A stretch of 51,109 bases of DNA. It comes from an uncultured Bacillota bacterium (GTDB lineage Bacteria; Bacillota_I; Bacilli_A; RF39; UBA660). Position 1 is the stretch's first letter. Every line of letters begins with the position of its first letter. The DNA lies in the NCBI GenBank assembly GCA_900317975.1, contig ONIZ01000004.1, positions 1-51,109 of the forward strand. The letters run 5' to 3'. Both the position numbers and the translations under genes were made by a program. Under the pieces are notes generated by a model. That model ran no database searches. It was not told where the DNA came from and was given only the letters and a program-made list of their open reading frames with translations. Below are positions 1 through 8,330 of this stretch, one piece after another.

Positions 1-28
1 GTAGAAGTAGAAATATAAATTAAAATAA

Positions 29-37
29 TGTTATACT
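29..37 (+). promoter_or_regulatory. Extended -10 promoter of the response regulator gene
   Basis: TG-T-TATACT, with TATACT at 32-37. The last -10 base is 16 nt before the ATG at 53, so the predicted +1 falls on the GGTGA ribosome binding site. No -35 box is recognisable. Confidence 0.6.
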
Positions 38-52
38 ATTGGTGGTGATTAT

Positions 53-712
53 ATGCATACAATATGTTTAGTAGAAGATGAATTAGATTTATCTAAATTA
101 ATAAAAATGTATCTAGAAAAAGCAAACTACAACGTAGTAACCTTCGATAAAGGTGAAGATGCAATAAACTATATAGGCAATAAGGTAGATATTTGGATTC
201 TAGATATAATGTTAAAAGATGATGTAAATGGATATGACATAATAAAAGAAATTAGAAAGCAAGATGAATTAGTACCTGTTATATTCACATCAGCTAGAGA
301 TCAAGACCTTGATAAAATATTAGGCTTAGAACTTGGAAGTGATGATTATATAACTAAGCCATATTCACCTAAGGAATTAGTATTAAGAGTAAATAATATT
401 ATAAAAAGAGTATATGGATCAAATGAACAAAATATTATTAAATATGATAATTACGTAATTAACCTAGACAAAAGAAAAGTAACACAAGAAGATAAAGATA
501 TAAAATTAACAACTCTAGAATTTGATCTTTTAGTATATTTACTTAATAACAAAGGAAAACAATTATCAAGAGAAGAAATATTAGAAAAAGTATGGCAAGA
601 AAATTACTTTGGTTCAGATAGAGTAGTAGATGATCTAATAAGAAGATTAAGAAAAAAGATGCACATCAATGTACAATCAATATATGGATATGGATATAGA
701 CTAGATGAATAA
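53..712 (+). CDS. OmpR/PhoB-family response regulator
   Basis: A 219-aa two-domain response regulator. The N-terminal receiver domain (about 1-115) has the acidic pair E8/D9, phospho-acceptor D51 in ILDIMLKD, T79 and K102 (TKP). The C-terminal winged helix (about 125-217) is OmpR-like and ends in the usual YGYGYRL. It presumably takes phosphate from the histidine kinase encoded next, whose start overlaps this gene by 8 nt, so the two form one transcript and are translationally coupled. GGTGGTGA precedes the ATG. Targets are unknown. The prepilin-like gene and the YitT gene downstream have their own terminators and promoters, so they are not obviously in the same operon. Confidence 0.93.
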   Translation: MHTICLVEDELDLSKLIKMYLEKANYNVVTFDKGEDAINYIGNKVDIWILDIMLKDDVNGYDIIKEIRKQDELVPVIFTSARDQDLDKILGLELGSDDYITKPYSPKELVLRVNNIIKRVYGSNEQNIIKYDNYVINLDKRKVTQEDKDIKLTTLEFDLLVYLLNNKGKQLSREEILEKVWQENYFGSDRVVDDLIRRLRKKMHINVQSIYGYGYRLDE

Positions 713-1973
713 TTCATTTAAATTAAGTAAACAACTTATGTGGTTAATAACCTTATCATTTGTAATAGTTATAATCTCTTTAGGAGTAGCCCTTCCAAGA
801 GTAATAACTCCTGTAGCTGAAGCTAATTTATATAACTATTTAAGTGAACCATTAAAATTTATAAATAATAATGTAGATCAAACACTAATCAATACAGAAA
901 TTGCATATATTTCTATATCACAAAAAGAAATATCATCATCAGACAATCTAAATGATATTATCAATTATAAAAATTTAGATAAATTAATTAAAAATATGCC
1001 TGAAGAAAAAGGAAATTTTACATATAATAATCAAAAATACTATTATTATAAAATAATAAATAGAGAAAATACTAGAATAGCAATTACAAATGACAGTTAT
1101 ATTAAAAATATGAAAGCTAAAACTCTTACAGCTATTTTCCCAATAGCATTAATAACATATGCACTAGTCGCAATGCTTCTATCTATATGGTCATCAATAG
1201 TAGTTAATAAAATAGAAAAATTAAAGAAAAAAATAGATAACATAGATAATCCTGAATTCAATCATAATATACATTTCGAAGTAGATGATGAAATTGAAAG
1301 TTTAGCTCTTGCTTTAGAGGACATGAGATTATATTTAAAAAATCAAGAAGAATATCGTAATCAGATGTATCAAAATATATCTCATGATTTTAAAACTCCA
1401 TTGACAGTAATTAAATCATATACAGAAGCAGTAGAAGATGGAGTAGAAGATGAAAAAGAAGCAATTAAAGTAATAAAAGAACAAACAAATAAATTAGATA
1501 ATAAAGTAAAATCATTACTATATCTAAATAAATTAGATTATCTAAAAGATAATAAAGATATAAAACTAGAAAAAATAAATATAAATGAAATTATTAATGA
1601 AGAAGTAAATAAATTTAAATTTACTAATAAAGACATTAATTTTAAAACAGAAATAGACAAAAAATCAAAAATATATGGAACTACAGACAACTGGGAAACT
1701 ATATTAGATAATTTATTAAGTAATTCTATTAGATATGCAAAAAAAGAAATTAAAATAACACTAAAGAATAATAGAATAACAGTATATAATGATGGAGAAA
1801 ATATAGATAATGATCTATTAGAAGGAATATTTATTCCTTTTAGAAAAGGTGTAAAAGGACAATTTGGATTAGGATTATCAATAGTTAAGAAAACTCTAAA
1901 TATTATGAATTATGATATTTATATTAAAAACGAAAAAAAAGGAGTATCTTTCATAATATTTCATAAAAAATAA
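705..1973 (+). CDS. Membrane sensor histidine kinase
   Basis: A 422-aa sensor kinase, cognate to the preceding regulator by overlap. A first membrane helix lies near 13-33, an extracytoplasmic sensor of about 110 residues follows, and a second helix lies near 145-165. A HAMP-like linker comes next. The dimerisation/phospho-acceptor motif is SHDFKTPL with H227. The HATPase domain shows an N-box (NLLSNS), an acidic turn (NDGEN) and a G-box (GQFGLGLS). The domain set and length are ordinary for the family. The ligand cannot be told from sequence. The gene ends in a strong terminator at 1968-1998. Confidence 0.93.
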   Translation: MNNSFKLSKQLMWLITLSFVIVIISLGVALPRVITPVAEANLYNYLSEPLKFINNNVDQTLINTEIAYISISQKEISSSDNLNDIINYKNLDKLIKNMPEEKGNFTYNNQKYYYYKIINRENTRIAITNDSYIKNMKAKTLTAIFPIALITYALVAMLLSIWSSIVVNKIEKLKKKIDNIDNPEFNHNIHFEVDDEIESLALALEDMRLYLKNQEEYRNQMYQNISHDFKTPLTVIKSYTEAVEDGVEDEKEAIKVIKEQTNKLDNKVKSLLYLNKLDYLKDNKDIKLEKININEIINEEVNKFKFTNKDINFKTEIDKKSKIYGTTDNWETILDNLLSNSIRYAKKEIKITLKNNRITVYNDGENIDNDLLEGIFIPFRKGVKGQFGLGLSIVKKTLNIMNYDIYIKNEKKGVSFIIFHKK

Positions 1974-1998
1974 CTAGTAACTCTAGTTATTTTTTTTT
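1968..1998 (+). terminator. Intrinsic terminator after the two-component pair
   Basis: A 10-bp perfect stem (AAATAACTAG/CTAGTTATTT) with a 5-nt loop and a T-run. It overlaps the kinase stop codon. A nearly identical hairpin recurs at 3833-3861, on the far side of the pilin-like gene. Confidence 0.85.
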
Positions 1999-2003
1999 AT
2001 TAA

Positions 2004-2012
2004 TGTTAGAAT
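2004..2012 (+). promoter_or_regulatory. Extended -10 promoter of the prepilin-like gene
   Basis: TG-T-TAGAAT, ending 17 nt before the ATG at 2029. The predicted +1 is the first base of AGGTGAG. Confidence 0.55.
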
Positions 2013-2028
2013 AATAATAGGTGAGATT

Positions 2029-3814
2029 ATGAAGAATAGAAACGGATTTACATTAATTGAATTATTAGTTGCTATTACTATAAGTGGAATTATTATGATT
2101 ATGACTTTACCTGCTATTCATAATTTACAAAGAGAAAATCAAGAGAAAAAATTTGATGATTATGAAAGAGCAGTTTTAGAAGCAGCTAAAGCATATGAAG
2201 ATCAATATGAAGAAGATCTTTTTGGAAGAAGTGATACAGGCTGTGCTTCAATTAACTATGTAGACTTAGTAAATAAAAAACTACTAACGACAACTAAAAT
2301 TGCTGGATACGAATGTAACAATGATAAAAATGGAATAATCATTAGAAAAGTAAAAGGAACTTCATACTATGAAGTATATCTAACATGTAATAAAACATTA
2401 AGAGTAATCATTGTAACACAGGAGAAGACAATGACCCACCAATTCTATCAATAAAATGTGATGGAGATAATTATGACCATGCTACAATCGGTGATGATGG
2501 AAATAGATATTATACAACGGCGCTATTGCCAGAACTAACAGTTCAAGCATCTGATAGCATTACAGGATTAGAAAAAAATCAATATGTAACATATGAATGG
2601 AAAACATATAATGACAAAGTAAATAATACTCCAAATAAAATAGAAAAAAATAAAACAACATTTAATACAAAAGATGGAGCAAGCTCAACTGCTGAGAAAA
2701 AAGTAAGAATAGTTGAAGAATTCAAAAAAGAAGGAAGTACAGCAGGAAACAAATTAAGTTTAGAAGAAGATTCTGCAACTGAAAATTGCCAATATTTCTA
2801 TGATAATGCAATACCAGATATAGAAATTAATGTAATAGGAGAATCAACAGGAAACAATTATAATCCAACAGCAAATGATTGGATAAAAGAACCAGTAACA
2901 ATTATAGTTACAGCAAATGACAAAACAAACAATAATATATATGCTGGAATCAATAAAGATTCTCTAACAGTAAATGGTTCACATATAAATTTTTCTAAAG
3001 AAGAGAATGAAAACTGCACATATGAATTAACAAATCAAACGAATAGAGAAATTAATGAAAATTACAAAATATGTGATAAACTAGGAAACTGTAATAGTGC
3101 AAATCTAACAATAAAAATAGATACACAAGCACCTACATGTTCAATTAAAGGTGATGGCCAATGGCGAGTAGAAGGTGCTAGAGTTACAATGACCTGTGAT
3201 GATCCTAAGGCAAATGGTATATCAAGTGGTGTACAAAGTTGTAATGGCAGTTCAGGTACAACATTTACTAGTAACATAAAAAACAACGTTACATGGACAG
3301 TAGTTGACAATGCCGGAAACACAAATACATGCTCATATAATGTACAAAACAAAAGACAATATTATCAAGTAAGATGTAACGAAGGAAAAAGATGTGAAGC
3401 GGCAGGTTGTGAAGAAGCAAATACATGCACACATAAAAGATGTGGATATTCAGAATCATCTGAAGTATATTGCTATAATACTAACAGTACAGGTGGTGGA
3501 TATGGTGTAAACACTTGTCAAGAATGCGACTCAAATTACACAGGTACTTCTGAATCATTTTGTTATTTTGATGGCGATGGGGATGTAATAAAAGTATATC
3601 GAGATTATTACACTTGTAAAAGAGAAGACCCATGTGGATGTAAAAGATGGAATAAAAATATAGAAAAATGTGGTTGTCAAAAATGGAACTCTACTGGTAC
3701 TTGGAAAGATGATTCATGTAATTCAAATAGTTGTAAGGTAACAAATACCAGATTAGTATATAAATAATGAATAGTAGTAAAAACACCACATGTTATGAAT
3801 ATGATGCAACATAA
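2029..3814 (+). pseudogene. Prepilin-like Ig/Cys-rich surface protein gene, frameshifted
   Basis: The first frame (2029-2454, 141 aa) opens with a type IV prepilin signal, MKNRNGFTLIELL (G6/F7 cleavage site, E11 as mature Glu5), and a long hydrophobic helix. It then leaves frame near 2400. The -1 frame carries on without a start codon through about 2394-3767, with no stop and with sensible protein on both sides of the junction. Adding one A near 2405-2407 joins the two into a product of about 580 aa. The downstream part has an Ig-like domain (DTQAPTC, then DNAGN) and a dense Cys-rich tail. A second -1 shift near 3765 would add about 15 residues to 3814. No pilin export or assembly genes are in the window. 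A sequencing indel, a true pseudogene or programmed shifting cannot be separated here. Confidence 0.7.
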
Positions 3815-3832
3815 AATAATTATAGAAATTAA

Positions 3833-3861
3833 AAATAACTAGTAAATCTAGTTATTTTTTT
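3833..3861 (+). terminator. Intrinsic terminator after the prepilin-like gene
   Basis: A 10-bp stem (AAATAACTAG/CTAGTTATTT) with a TAAAT loop and seven T. It is almost the same sequence as the hairpin at 1968-1998. Confidence 0.85.
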
Positions 3862-3862
3862 G

Positions 3863-3868
3863 TATAAT
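3863..3868 (+). promoter_or_regulatory. TATAAT -10 box of the YitT-family gene
   Basis: Consensus TATAAT directly after the terminator T-run, ending 17 nt before the ATG at 3885. Predicted +1 is the A of AGGTGA. Confidence 0.6.
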
Positions 3869-3884
3869 TATACTAGGTGATGCT

Positions 3885-4754
3885 ATGAAAAAAGATACAG
3901 TAATATCATACATTATTATAACAATAGGAGCTTTAATAGCAGCATTTGCTATAGATACATTATTAATTCCTAATACAATTTTAGATGGTGGAGTTACTGG
4001 AATATCAATGGTTATAAGTAAATTATCTGGTATTTCTTTAAGTATATTAGTATTAATTATAAATATTCCATTTGTATTAATAGGATATAAACATCTAGGA
4101 AAATACTTTTTAGCAAGAACAATCTACGGAATGATATTTTTCTCACTATTCATTAAATTATTAGAAATAATAGAGCCTATCACTAATGAGATGCTTCTAG
4201 CAACAGTTTTTGGAGGAGCACTTCTAGGAATTGGAGTAGGACTAGTCATAAGATTTGGTGGATGTGTTGATGGTACCGAATCAGTTGCATTAGTATTAAC
4301 AAAGAAATTAAACTTATCAGTAGGACAAATAATATTAATATTTAATTTAATAGTATATACAGTCGCAGCATTTCTATTTGGTATAGATAGAGCACTTTAT
4401 TCAATATTAACTTACTTTATTACATTTAAAATGATTGATTTAGTATCAACTGGACTAGAACAAACCAAATCTGCAATAATAATAACTGATAAAGGAAAAG
4501 AACTAGCTAGAGAAATATATAACAAATTAGGAAGAACAACAACTATGATGGAAGGAAAAGGACTATTATCTGGAGATAAAGAAATATTATATTGTGTTCT
4601 AACTAGAATAGAAATATATGAATTAAAAAAGATAGTTTCTGAAATGGATGAATCAGCATTTATATCTATAGGAGAAGTAACTGATATAATAGGAAATCAT
4701 ATAAAGTCATATTCTAAAAAATTAAAGACTATAGTAGATGAAGAAATAATATAA
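3885..4754 (+). CDS. YitT-family membrane protein (DUF2179)
   Basis: A 289-aa protein with five to six hydrophobic segments in the first two thirds (about 8-28, 48-68, 80-100, 105-125, 145-165) and a soluble C-terminal domain of about 85 residues. The N-terminal stretch IDTLLIPNTILDGGVTGIS and the central RFGGCVDGTE are typical of the YitT/YpjC family. The C-terminal part matches the DUF2179 ligand-binding-like fold. Cellular function in this family is not established. It stands alone between terminator and promoter sequences. Confidence 0.88.
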   Translation: MKKDTVISYIIITIGALIAAFAIDTLLIPNTILDGGVTGISMVISKLSGISLSILVLIINIPFVLIGYKHLGKYFLARTIYGMIFFSLFIKLLEIIEPITNEMLLATVFGGALLGIGVGLVIRFGGCVDGTESVALVLTKKLNLSVGQIILIFNLIVYTVAAFLFGIDRALYSILTYFITFKMIDLVSTGLEQTKSAIIITDKGKELAREIYNKLGRTTTMMEGKGLLSGDKEILYCVLTRIEIYELKKIVSEMDESAFISIGEVTDIIGNHIKSYSKKLKTIVDEEII

Positions 4755-4766
4755 AATAAATTTATA

Positions 4767-4795
4767 TTGAAAATTGATTTAACATCTAGTAAAAT
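4767..4795 (+). promoter_or_regulatory. Sigma-A-type promoter of the YcxB-like gene
   Basis: TTGAAA, 17-nt spacer, TAAAAT. The start codon is 27 nt downstream of the -10. Confidence 0.6.
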
Positions 4796-4821
4796 GAAAA
4801 TAAGAATAGAAGGAGTAATTT

Positions 4822-5340
4822 ATGAAAATAAGAAGTAATATAAAAAAGAACTTTTTCAAATGTGGTAATGAATCATTAGGAGTAATGATAAATAAGAATT
4901 ATATTTTAAAAACACATAAAAATCCTAATTATAATTATAGTGAACATGTATTATTAATAACTATAATAATTCTATTGTTTGCGGGAATCTTTTCATTATT
5001 AGGAAGAAAGCCATTATTAATAATTGCTTTAGCATTAACTATAATAGCATTCTTTTATCTGATATTTAATGTTATTTTTGTAATTAAAATGTACTGCATA
5101 AGAAAAAATACTAAATTTAAAAATGAAATTGAAATAGATGGTGGAGGAATCCATGATAAGTCTTATTTTGGAATTGAAATGACTTTTGATTGGAGTAAAA
5201 TCAAAGCAATTGTAGTTAGAAAACATACAGTAGTAGTAATAACTTCAACTCCAATATATTTCTTCTTTGATATAACAAAAAAAGATGATTTAGTAGATGC
5301 TATAACTAAATATAAAAAAACTATTCCAGTAATAGAATAA
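4822..5340 (+). CDS. YcxB-like membrane protein
   Basis: A 172-aa protein with two adjacent membrane helices (about 43-62 and 66-92). The soluble C-terminal domain has the pattern of YcxB-like proteins: EIDGGGIHDKSYFG, then a central Trp-Ser/Lys-Ile block (DWSKIKAIVV), then an aromatic beta strand (TSTPIYFFFD). Function unknown in the family. AGAAGGAG lies 8 nt before the ATG. It has its own promoter and is followed by a hairpin. Confidence 0.6.
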   Translation: MKIRSNIKKNFFKCGNESLGVMINKNYILKTHKNPNYNYSEHVLLITIIILLFAGIFSLLGRKPLLIIALALTIIAFFYLIFNVIFVIKMYCIRKNTKFKNEIEIDGGGIHDKSYFGIEMTFDWSKIKAIVVRKHTVVVITSTPIYFFFDITKKDDLVDAITKYKKTIPVIE

Positions 5341-5368
5341 GAAGTAGAAATACTTCTTATTATTGTTT
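5336..5368 (+). terminator. Hairpin at the end of the YcxB-like gene
   Basis: An 11-bp perfect stem (AATAAGAAGTA/TACTTCTTATT) with a GAAA loop. The following tract is only moderately T-rich (ATTGTTT), so termination may be partial. Confidence 0.6.
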
Positions 5369-5394
5369 ACAAAAAAAAAAACATAAGATATAAT
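5366..5394 (+). promoter_or_regulatory. Strong sigma-A-type promoter
   Basis: TTTACA at 5366-5371, a 17-nt spacer containing a run of 10 A, and TATAAT at 5389-5394. Predicted +1 is near 5401. It drives the 155-aa protein gene. Confidence 0.75.
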
Positions 5395-5417
5395 TTAAAC
5401 AAATAGGAGGATTTTTT

Positions 5418-5885
5418 ATGGCAAAAAATATTTATAGTGATTATGTTAATATGGTAGAATCTGGTGATCAATCATTAGTAGATAGTACTTCATTAATAGA
5501 AATGACACCAGAAGAAGTTATGTTAGAAAACGATAAAAGACCATACAATTACAGTACACAATATGAACAATTGCAATCATTAAGAATAAAAGCAGACCAA
5601 GCACTTGGCGTATCAGAAGCAGAAACATTAGTTAAAATTGCTGAGTTAGAAAAAAATGGATGGAAGTATCATGATGAAATTTTAAGTGAAATACAACAGT
5701 TAATGACAATGGACAAGAGTACAACAGGAGAATTAATACCAAATAATAATTATTCAGAATTAGAGCAACAATTAACTCCTGAAGTAGCTAACCAAATTGT
5801 TGAAAAAGTAAATAATATGGAAAGAAACCACGGAGGAAAGCTAAGCAAAGCAAGTCTAGATCAATCTAGCGCTAAAAGTTTCTGA
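5418..5885 (+). CDS. Hypothetical soluble 155-aa protein
   Basis: Not recognised. It is hydrophilic, helical and rich in Glu, Gln and Asn, with no membrane segment or signal peptide. The N-terminus MAKNIYSDYVNMVESGDQS has repeated polar helices; the last 30 residues are basic and Ser/Lys-rich. A strong AGGAGG site precedes the ATG, and a near-consensus promoter and a good terminator bracket it, so it is a monocistronic and probably well-expressed gene. It ends with tandem stops TGA-TAA. A structural or phage-capsid-like role cannot be excluded. Confidence 0.7.
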   Translation: MAKNIYSDYVNMVESGDQSLVDSTSLIEMTPEEVMLENDKRPYNYSTQYEQLQSLRIKADQALGVSEAETLVKIAELEKNGWKYHDEILSEIQQLMTMDKSTTGELIPNNNYSELEQQLTPEVANQIVEKVNNMERNHGGKLSKASLDQSSAKSF

Positions 5886-5900
5886 TAATTAAAACATCAT

Positions 5901-5938
5901 AGACTATTAGCAAAATTATATTGCTAATGGTCTTTTTT
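5901..5938 (+). terminator. Intrinsic terminator
   Basis: A 13-bp stem with one T-G wobble (AGACTATTAGCAA/TTGCTAATGGTCT), a 7-nt loop and six T. Confidence 0.88.
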
Positions 5939-5942
5939 ATCC

Positions 5943-5971
5943 TTTAATTTTAGTACTAATTATGATATATT
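5943..5971 (+). promoter_or_regulatory. Putative promoter of tRNA-Gln
   Basis: TTTAAT, 17-nt spacer, extended -10 TG-A-TATATT at 5963-5971. The mature tRNA begins 12 nt after the -10. Confidence 0.5.
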
Positions 5972-5982
5972 ATTAATGACGT

Positions 5983-6057
5983 TGCCCCATGGCCAAGCGG
6001 TAAGGCAGTTGGCTCTGACCCAACGATGCGTTAGTTCGAATCTAACTGGGGCAGCCA
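5983..6057 (+). tRNA. tRNA-Gln (anticodon CTG)
   Basis: A complete 75-nt cloverleaf with encoded CCA. The acceptor stem is TGCCCCA/TGGGGCA. The D-arm contains AAGCGGTAA. The anticodon stem is GTTGG/CCAAC around the loop CTCTGAC, giving anticodon CTG at 6015-6017. The T-arm is GTTAG-TTCGAAT-CTAAC. It reads CAG. It sits 32 nt before gltX and may be cotranscribed with it. In most Bacillota GltX mischarges tRNA-Gln and GatCAB then amidates it, which fits this pairing. GatCAB is not in the window. Confidence 0.95.
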
Positions 6058-6089
6058 TAATAAAGAAATAAAAATATAGAGGTGTATTT

Positions 6090-7751
6090 ATGACAAAGGA
6101 AGAAAGAATAGAATTAGCTAATCTATTATTTCCTAATATAAAACATGACCGAGATTATTATGAAAAGAAGTATCCAAAAAGAGATTTGCCGAAAGATGCA
6201 ATGGTTACTCGTTATGGACCTTCTCCAACAGGAAGTGTACATTTAGGAAACTTATTAAGCGCATTTGCTGATATGGTATATGCTAAACAAAGTAATGGAG
6301 TATTCTATCTACGTATAGAAGATACTGACCAAAAACGTATGGTTGAAGGTGGTATTGAAAATATTACTGGAGTTTTAAAGGATTTTGAAATCACTCCTAC
6401 AGAAGGATACGGATACGGGGGAGAATATGGTCCATATATACAAAGTGAAAGAAATGAAATTTATCAAACATATATAAAAGATATGATTATAAATGATTAT
6501 GCTTATCCTTGTTTTATGACAGAAGAAGAAATTCAAGCAATAAGAGAAGAACAAGAACTAAATAAAACAAAAATAGGTATATATGGAATATATGCAGCAG
6601 ATAGAGACTTATCTTTAGAAGAAATAAAAAAACATCTAGATAATAATGACGAATATGTAATAAGATTAAAAAGTCCAGGAAATCCTAAAAATATAGTAGA
6701 AATAACTGATTGTATTAAAGGAAAAATGAAATTTCCAGAACATGATACAGATTCAATAATTCTTAAAAAAGATGGATCACCTGTATATCATTTTGCTCAT
6801 GCAATAGATGATCACTTAATGCATACAACTCATGTTATTAGAGGAGATGAATGGGTAAGTAGTGTACCTCTTCATATACAATTATTTCAGTTATTAGGTT
6901 TTGAACCAGTTAATTATTGTCATATAGCTCCAATAACTATTAAAGATAAAGAAACAGGAAATATTAGAAAAATATCTAAAAGAAAAGATCCATTCTTCGG
7001 AGTAAAATACTATGAAGAAAATGGTATTCCAATAGATGCTCTACATCTTTATCTAGCAACAATTACAAATACTAATTTTGAAGAGTGGTACTTAAATAAT
7101 CCAGAAAAATCAATTGATGATTTTGAATTCTCATTTGAAAAACAAGCAGTAGGTGGAACATCATTTGATGAAAATAAATTAGTTAATTTATGTAAAACAT
7201 ACTTCTCACGTAAAAACGGTAAAGAAGTATATGCAGAAACTCTAGAATGGGCTAAAAAACATGATGAAGAATATGCTCAACTAATGGAAGATAATAAAGC
7301 TGATTTAGAAAAATTCTTTAATATCGAAAAAGAAGGACCAAGACCTAGAAAAGATATTGCTAAATATAGTGATGTAAAAGAAGAGTTCTCATATGCATTA
7401 GATGAATTATTTGAAAAAGAAAACTATTCTAAATTAGATTCAGATAAAGAGTATGATGTAGAATTAATAGAAAAATATGTAGAAAATCTAAATTTAGATC
7501 AAACTAATGAAGAATGGTTTGAAGGAATAAAGAAATTTGCTATAGAAAATGGTTATGCATCAAATAATAAAGAATATAAAGAAAATCCAGATAAGTTCAA
7601 AGGAAATGTAGGAGACGTTTGCGAAATATTAAGAGTTATTATCACAGGAAGAAGAAATTCTCCAGATTTATATTCAATCATGCAAATACTAGGAAAAGAA
7701 AGAATTAATAAGAGAATTGAATTATTCAAAAAATTTAAGAATATAAAATAG
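6090..7751 (+). CDS. gltX: Glutamyl-tRNA synthetase
   Basis: A class I aminoacyl-tRNA synthetase that charges tRNA-Glu, and probably tRNA-Gln since the adjacent gene is tRNA-Gln. At 553 aa it is longer than the usual 470-490. The N-terminal Rossmann fold has RYGPSPTGSVHLGN (HIGH motif at 50-53) and RIEDTDQKR; the KMSKS counterpart is KISKRKDP near 295. The extra length is in an acidic, helical C-terminal half. GAGGTG precedes the ATG. There is no promoter between the tRNA and this gene, so joint transcription is likely. Confidence 0.95.
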   Translation: MTKEERIELANLLFPNIKHDRDYYEKKYPKRDLPKDAMVTRYGPSPTGSVHLGNLLSAFADMVYAKQSNGVFYLRIEDTDQKRMVEGGIENITGVLKDFEITPTEGYGYGGEYGPYIQSERNEIYQTYIKDMIINDYAYPCFMTEEEIQAIREEQELNKTKIGIYGIYAADRDLSLEEIKKHLDNNDEYVIRLKSPGNPKNIVEITDCIKGKMKFPEHDTDSIILKKDGSPVYHFAHAIDDHLMHTTHVIRGDEWVSSVPLHIQLFQLLGFEPVNYCHIAPITIKDKETGNIRKISKRKDPFFGVKYYEENGIPIDALHLYLATITNTNFEEWYLNNPEKSIDDFEFSFEKQAVGGTSFDENKLVNLCKTYFSRKNGKEVYAETLEWAKKHDEEYAQLMEDNKADLEKFFNIEKEGPRPRKDIAKYSDVKEEFSYALDELFEKENYSKLDSDKEYDVELIEKYVENLNLDQTNEEWFEGIKKFAIENGYASNNKEYKENPDKFKGNVGDVCEILRVIITGRRNSPDLYSIMQILGKERINKRIELFKKFKNIK

Positions 7752-7761
7752 AAAGGTCTCT

Positions 7762-8265
7762 ATGAAACATAAAAAATTATTAATTATACTAGTTGTAATT
7801 ATCGCAACAACATTGGCATACCTACTAATCAGTGGATATACAAAAATTAATAAATATAAACTAAATGTAGATAATGATTATTCTAATTTAGTAGCAGTAA
7901 TAGATGAAAAAGAAATAATAATAAATAAAATAATAGAAGAATTAAAAGTAGTAGATCAAAATAATAATTATATTAATGAATTAAAAAAAGATATTACTAG
8001 TTTAGGAGAGTCCTATAAAGTAGATAATAAAAATAAATATAATAAAGAATTAGATAAAAATATATCTAATCTAGGAAAAGATATTACTGATAATGAAACA
8101 ATAACTAGTTTAATAAAAGACTATAAAAAGAAGAATACTAAATTAGATAAAAAAATAATTAATTATAATAATTCAGTAACTAAATATAATAATTATATTT
8201 CTAAATTTCCAAATAATATAGTTTCATTTATATTTAGATTTAAAAAAGAAAATACTTATAATTAG
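7762..8265 (+). CDS. LemA-like small membrane-anchored protein
   Basis: A 167-aa protein with one N-terminal membrane helix (about 5-24), then a long Lys/Asn-rich helical coiled-coil region. Its C-terminus NNSVTKYNNYISKFPNNIV, with a following FRFKK, closely follows the end of LemA proteins (YN-x-YI-x-FPNN-x-FxF). The central part has drifted. LemA proteins have one membrane helix and a helical bundle; their function is not settled. It starts 10 nt after gltX and ends in a terminator stem that overlaps its last codons. Confidence 0.6.
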   Translation: MKHKKLLIILVVIIATTLAYLLISGYTKINKYKLNVDNDYSNLVAVIDEKEIIINKIIEELKVVDQNNNYINELKKDITSLGESYKVDNKNKYNKELDKNISNLGKDITDNETITSLIKDYKKKNTKLDKKIINYNNSVTKYNNYISKFPNNIVSFIFRFKKENTYN

Positions 8266-8292
8266 AAAATATTAAGTATTTTCTTTTTTTTA
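8247..8292 (+). terminator. Intrinsic terminator of the gltX-lemA-like unit
   Basis: A 12-bp perfect stem (AGAAAATACTTA at 8247-8258 with TAAGTATTTTCT at 8273-8284) followed by a run of T. The upstream arm lies inside the coding sequence. Confidence 0.8.
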
Positions 8293-8302
8293 ATTAATAA
8301 TT

Positions 8303-8311
8303 TGTTATAAT
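8303..8311 (+). promoter_or_regulatory. Extended -10 promoter of mutS
   Basis: TG-T-TATAAT ending at 8311, 20 nt before the ATG. GGTGAT is the ribosome binding site. Confidence 0.6.
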
Positions 8312-8330
8312 AAAAAGAGTTGGTGATATT

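Noticed and set aside
2029-2454. Prepilin-like gene as part of a competence or type IV pilus operon.
   Set aside because: No ATPase, inner-membrane platform or prepilin peptidase gene is in the window, and the protein has a large Ig/Cys-rich body unlike major pseudopilins.
3062-3352. Long minus-strand open frame inside the prepilin-like gene.
   Set aside because: It has no ribosome binding site, and the plus strand encodes a clear Ig-like domain at the same place; a shadow frame.
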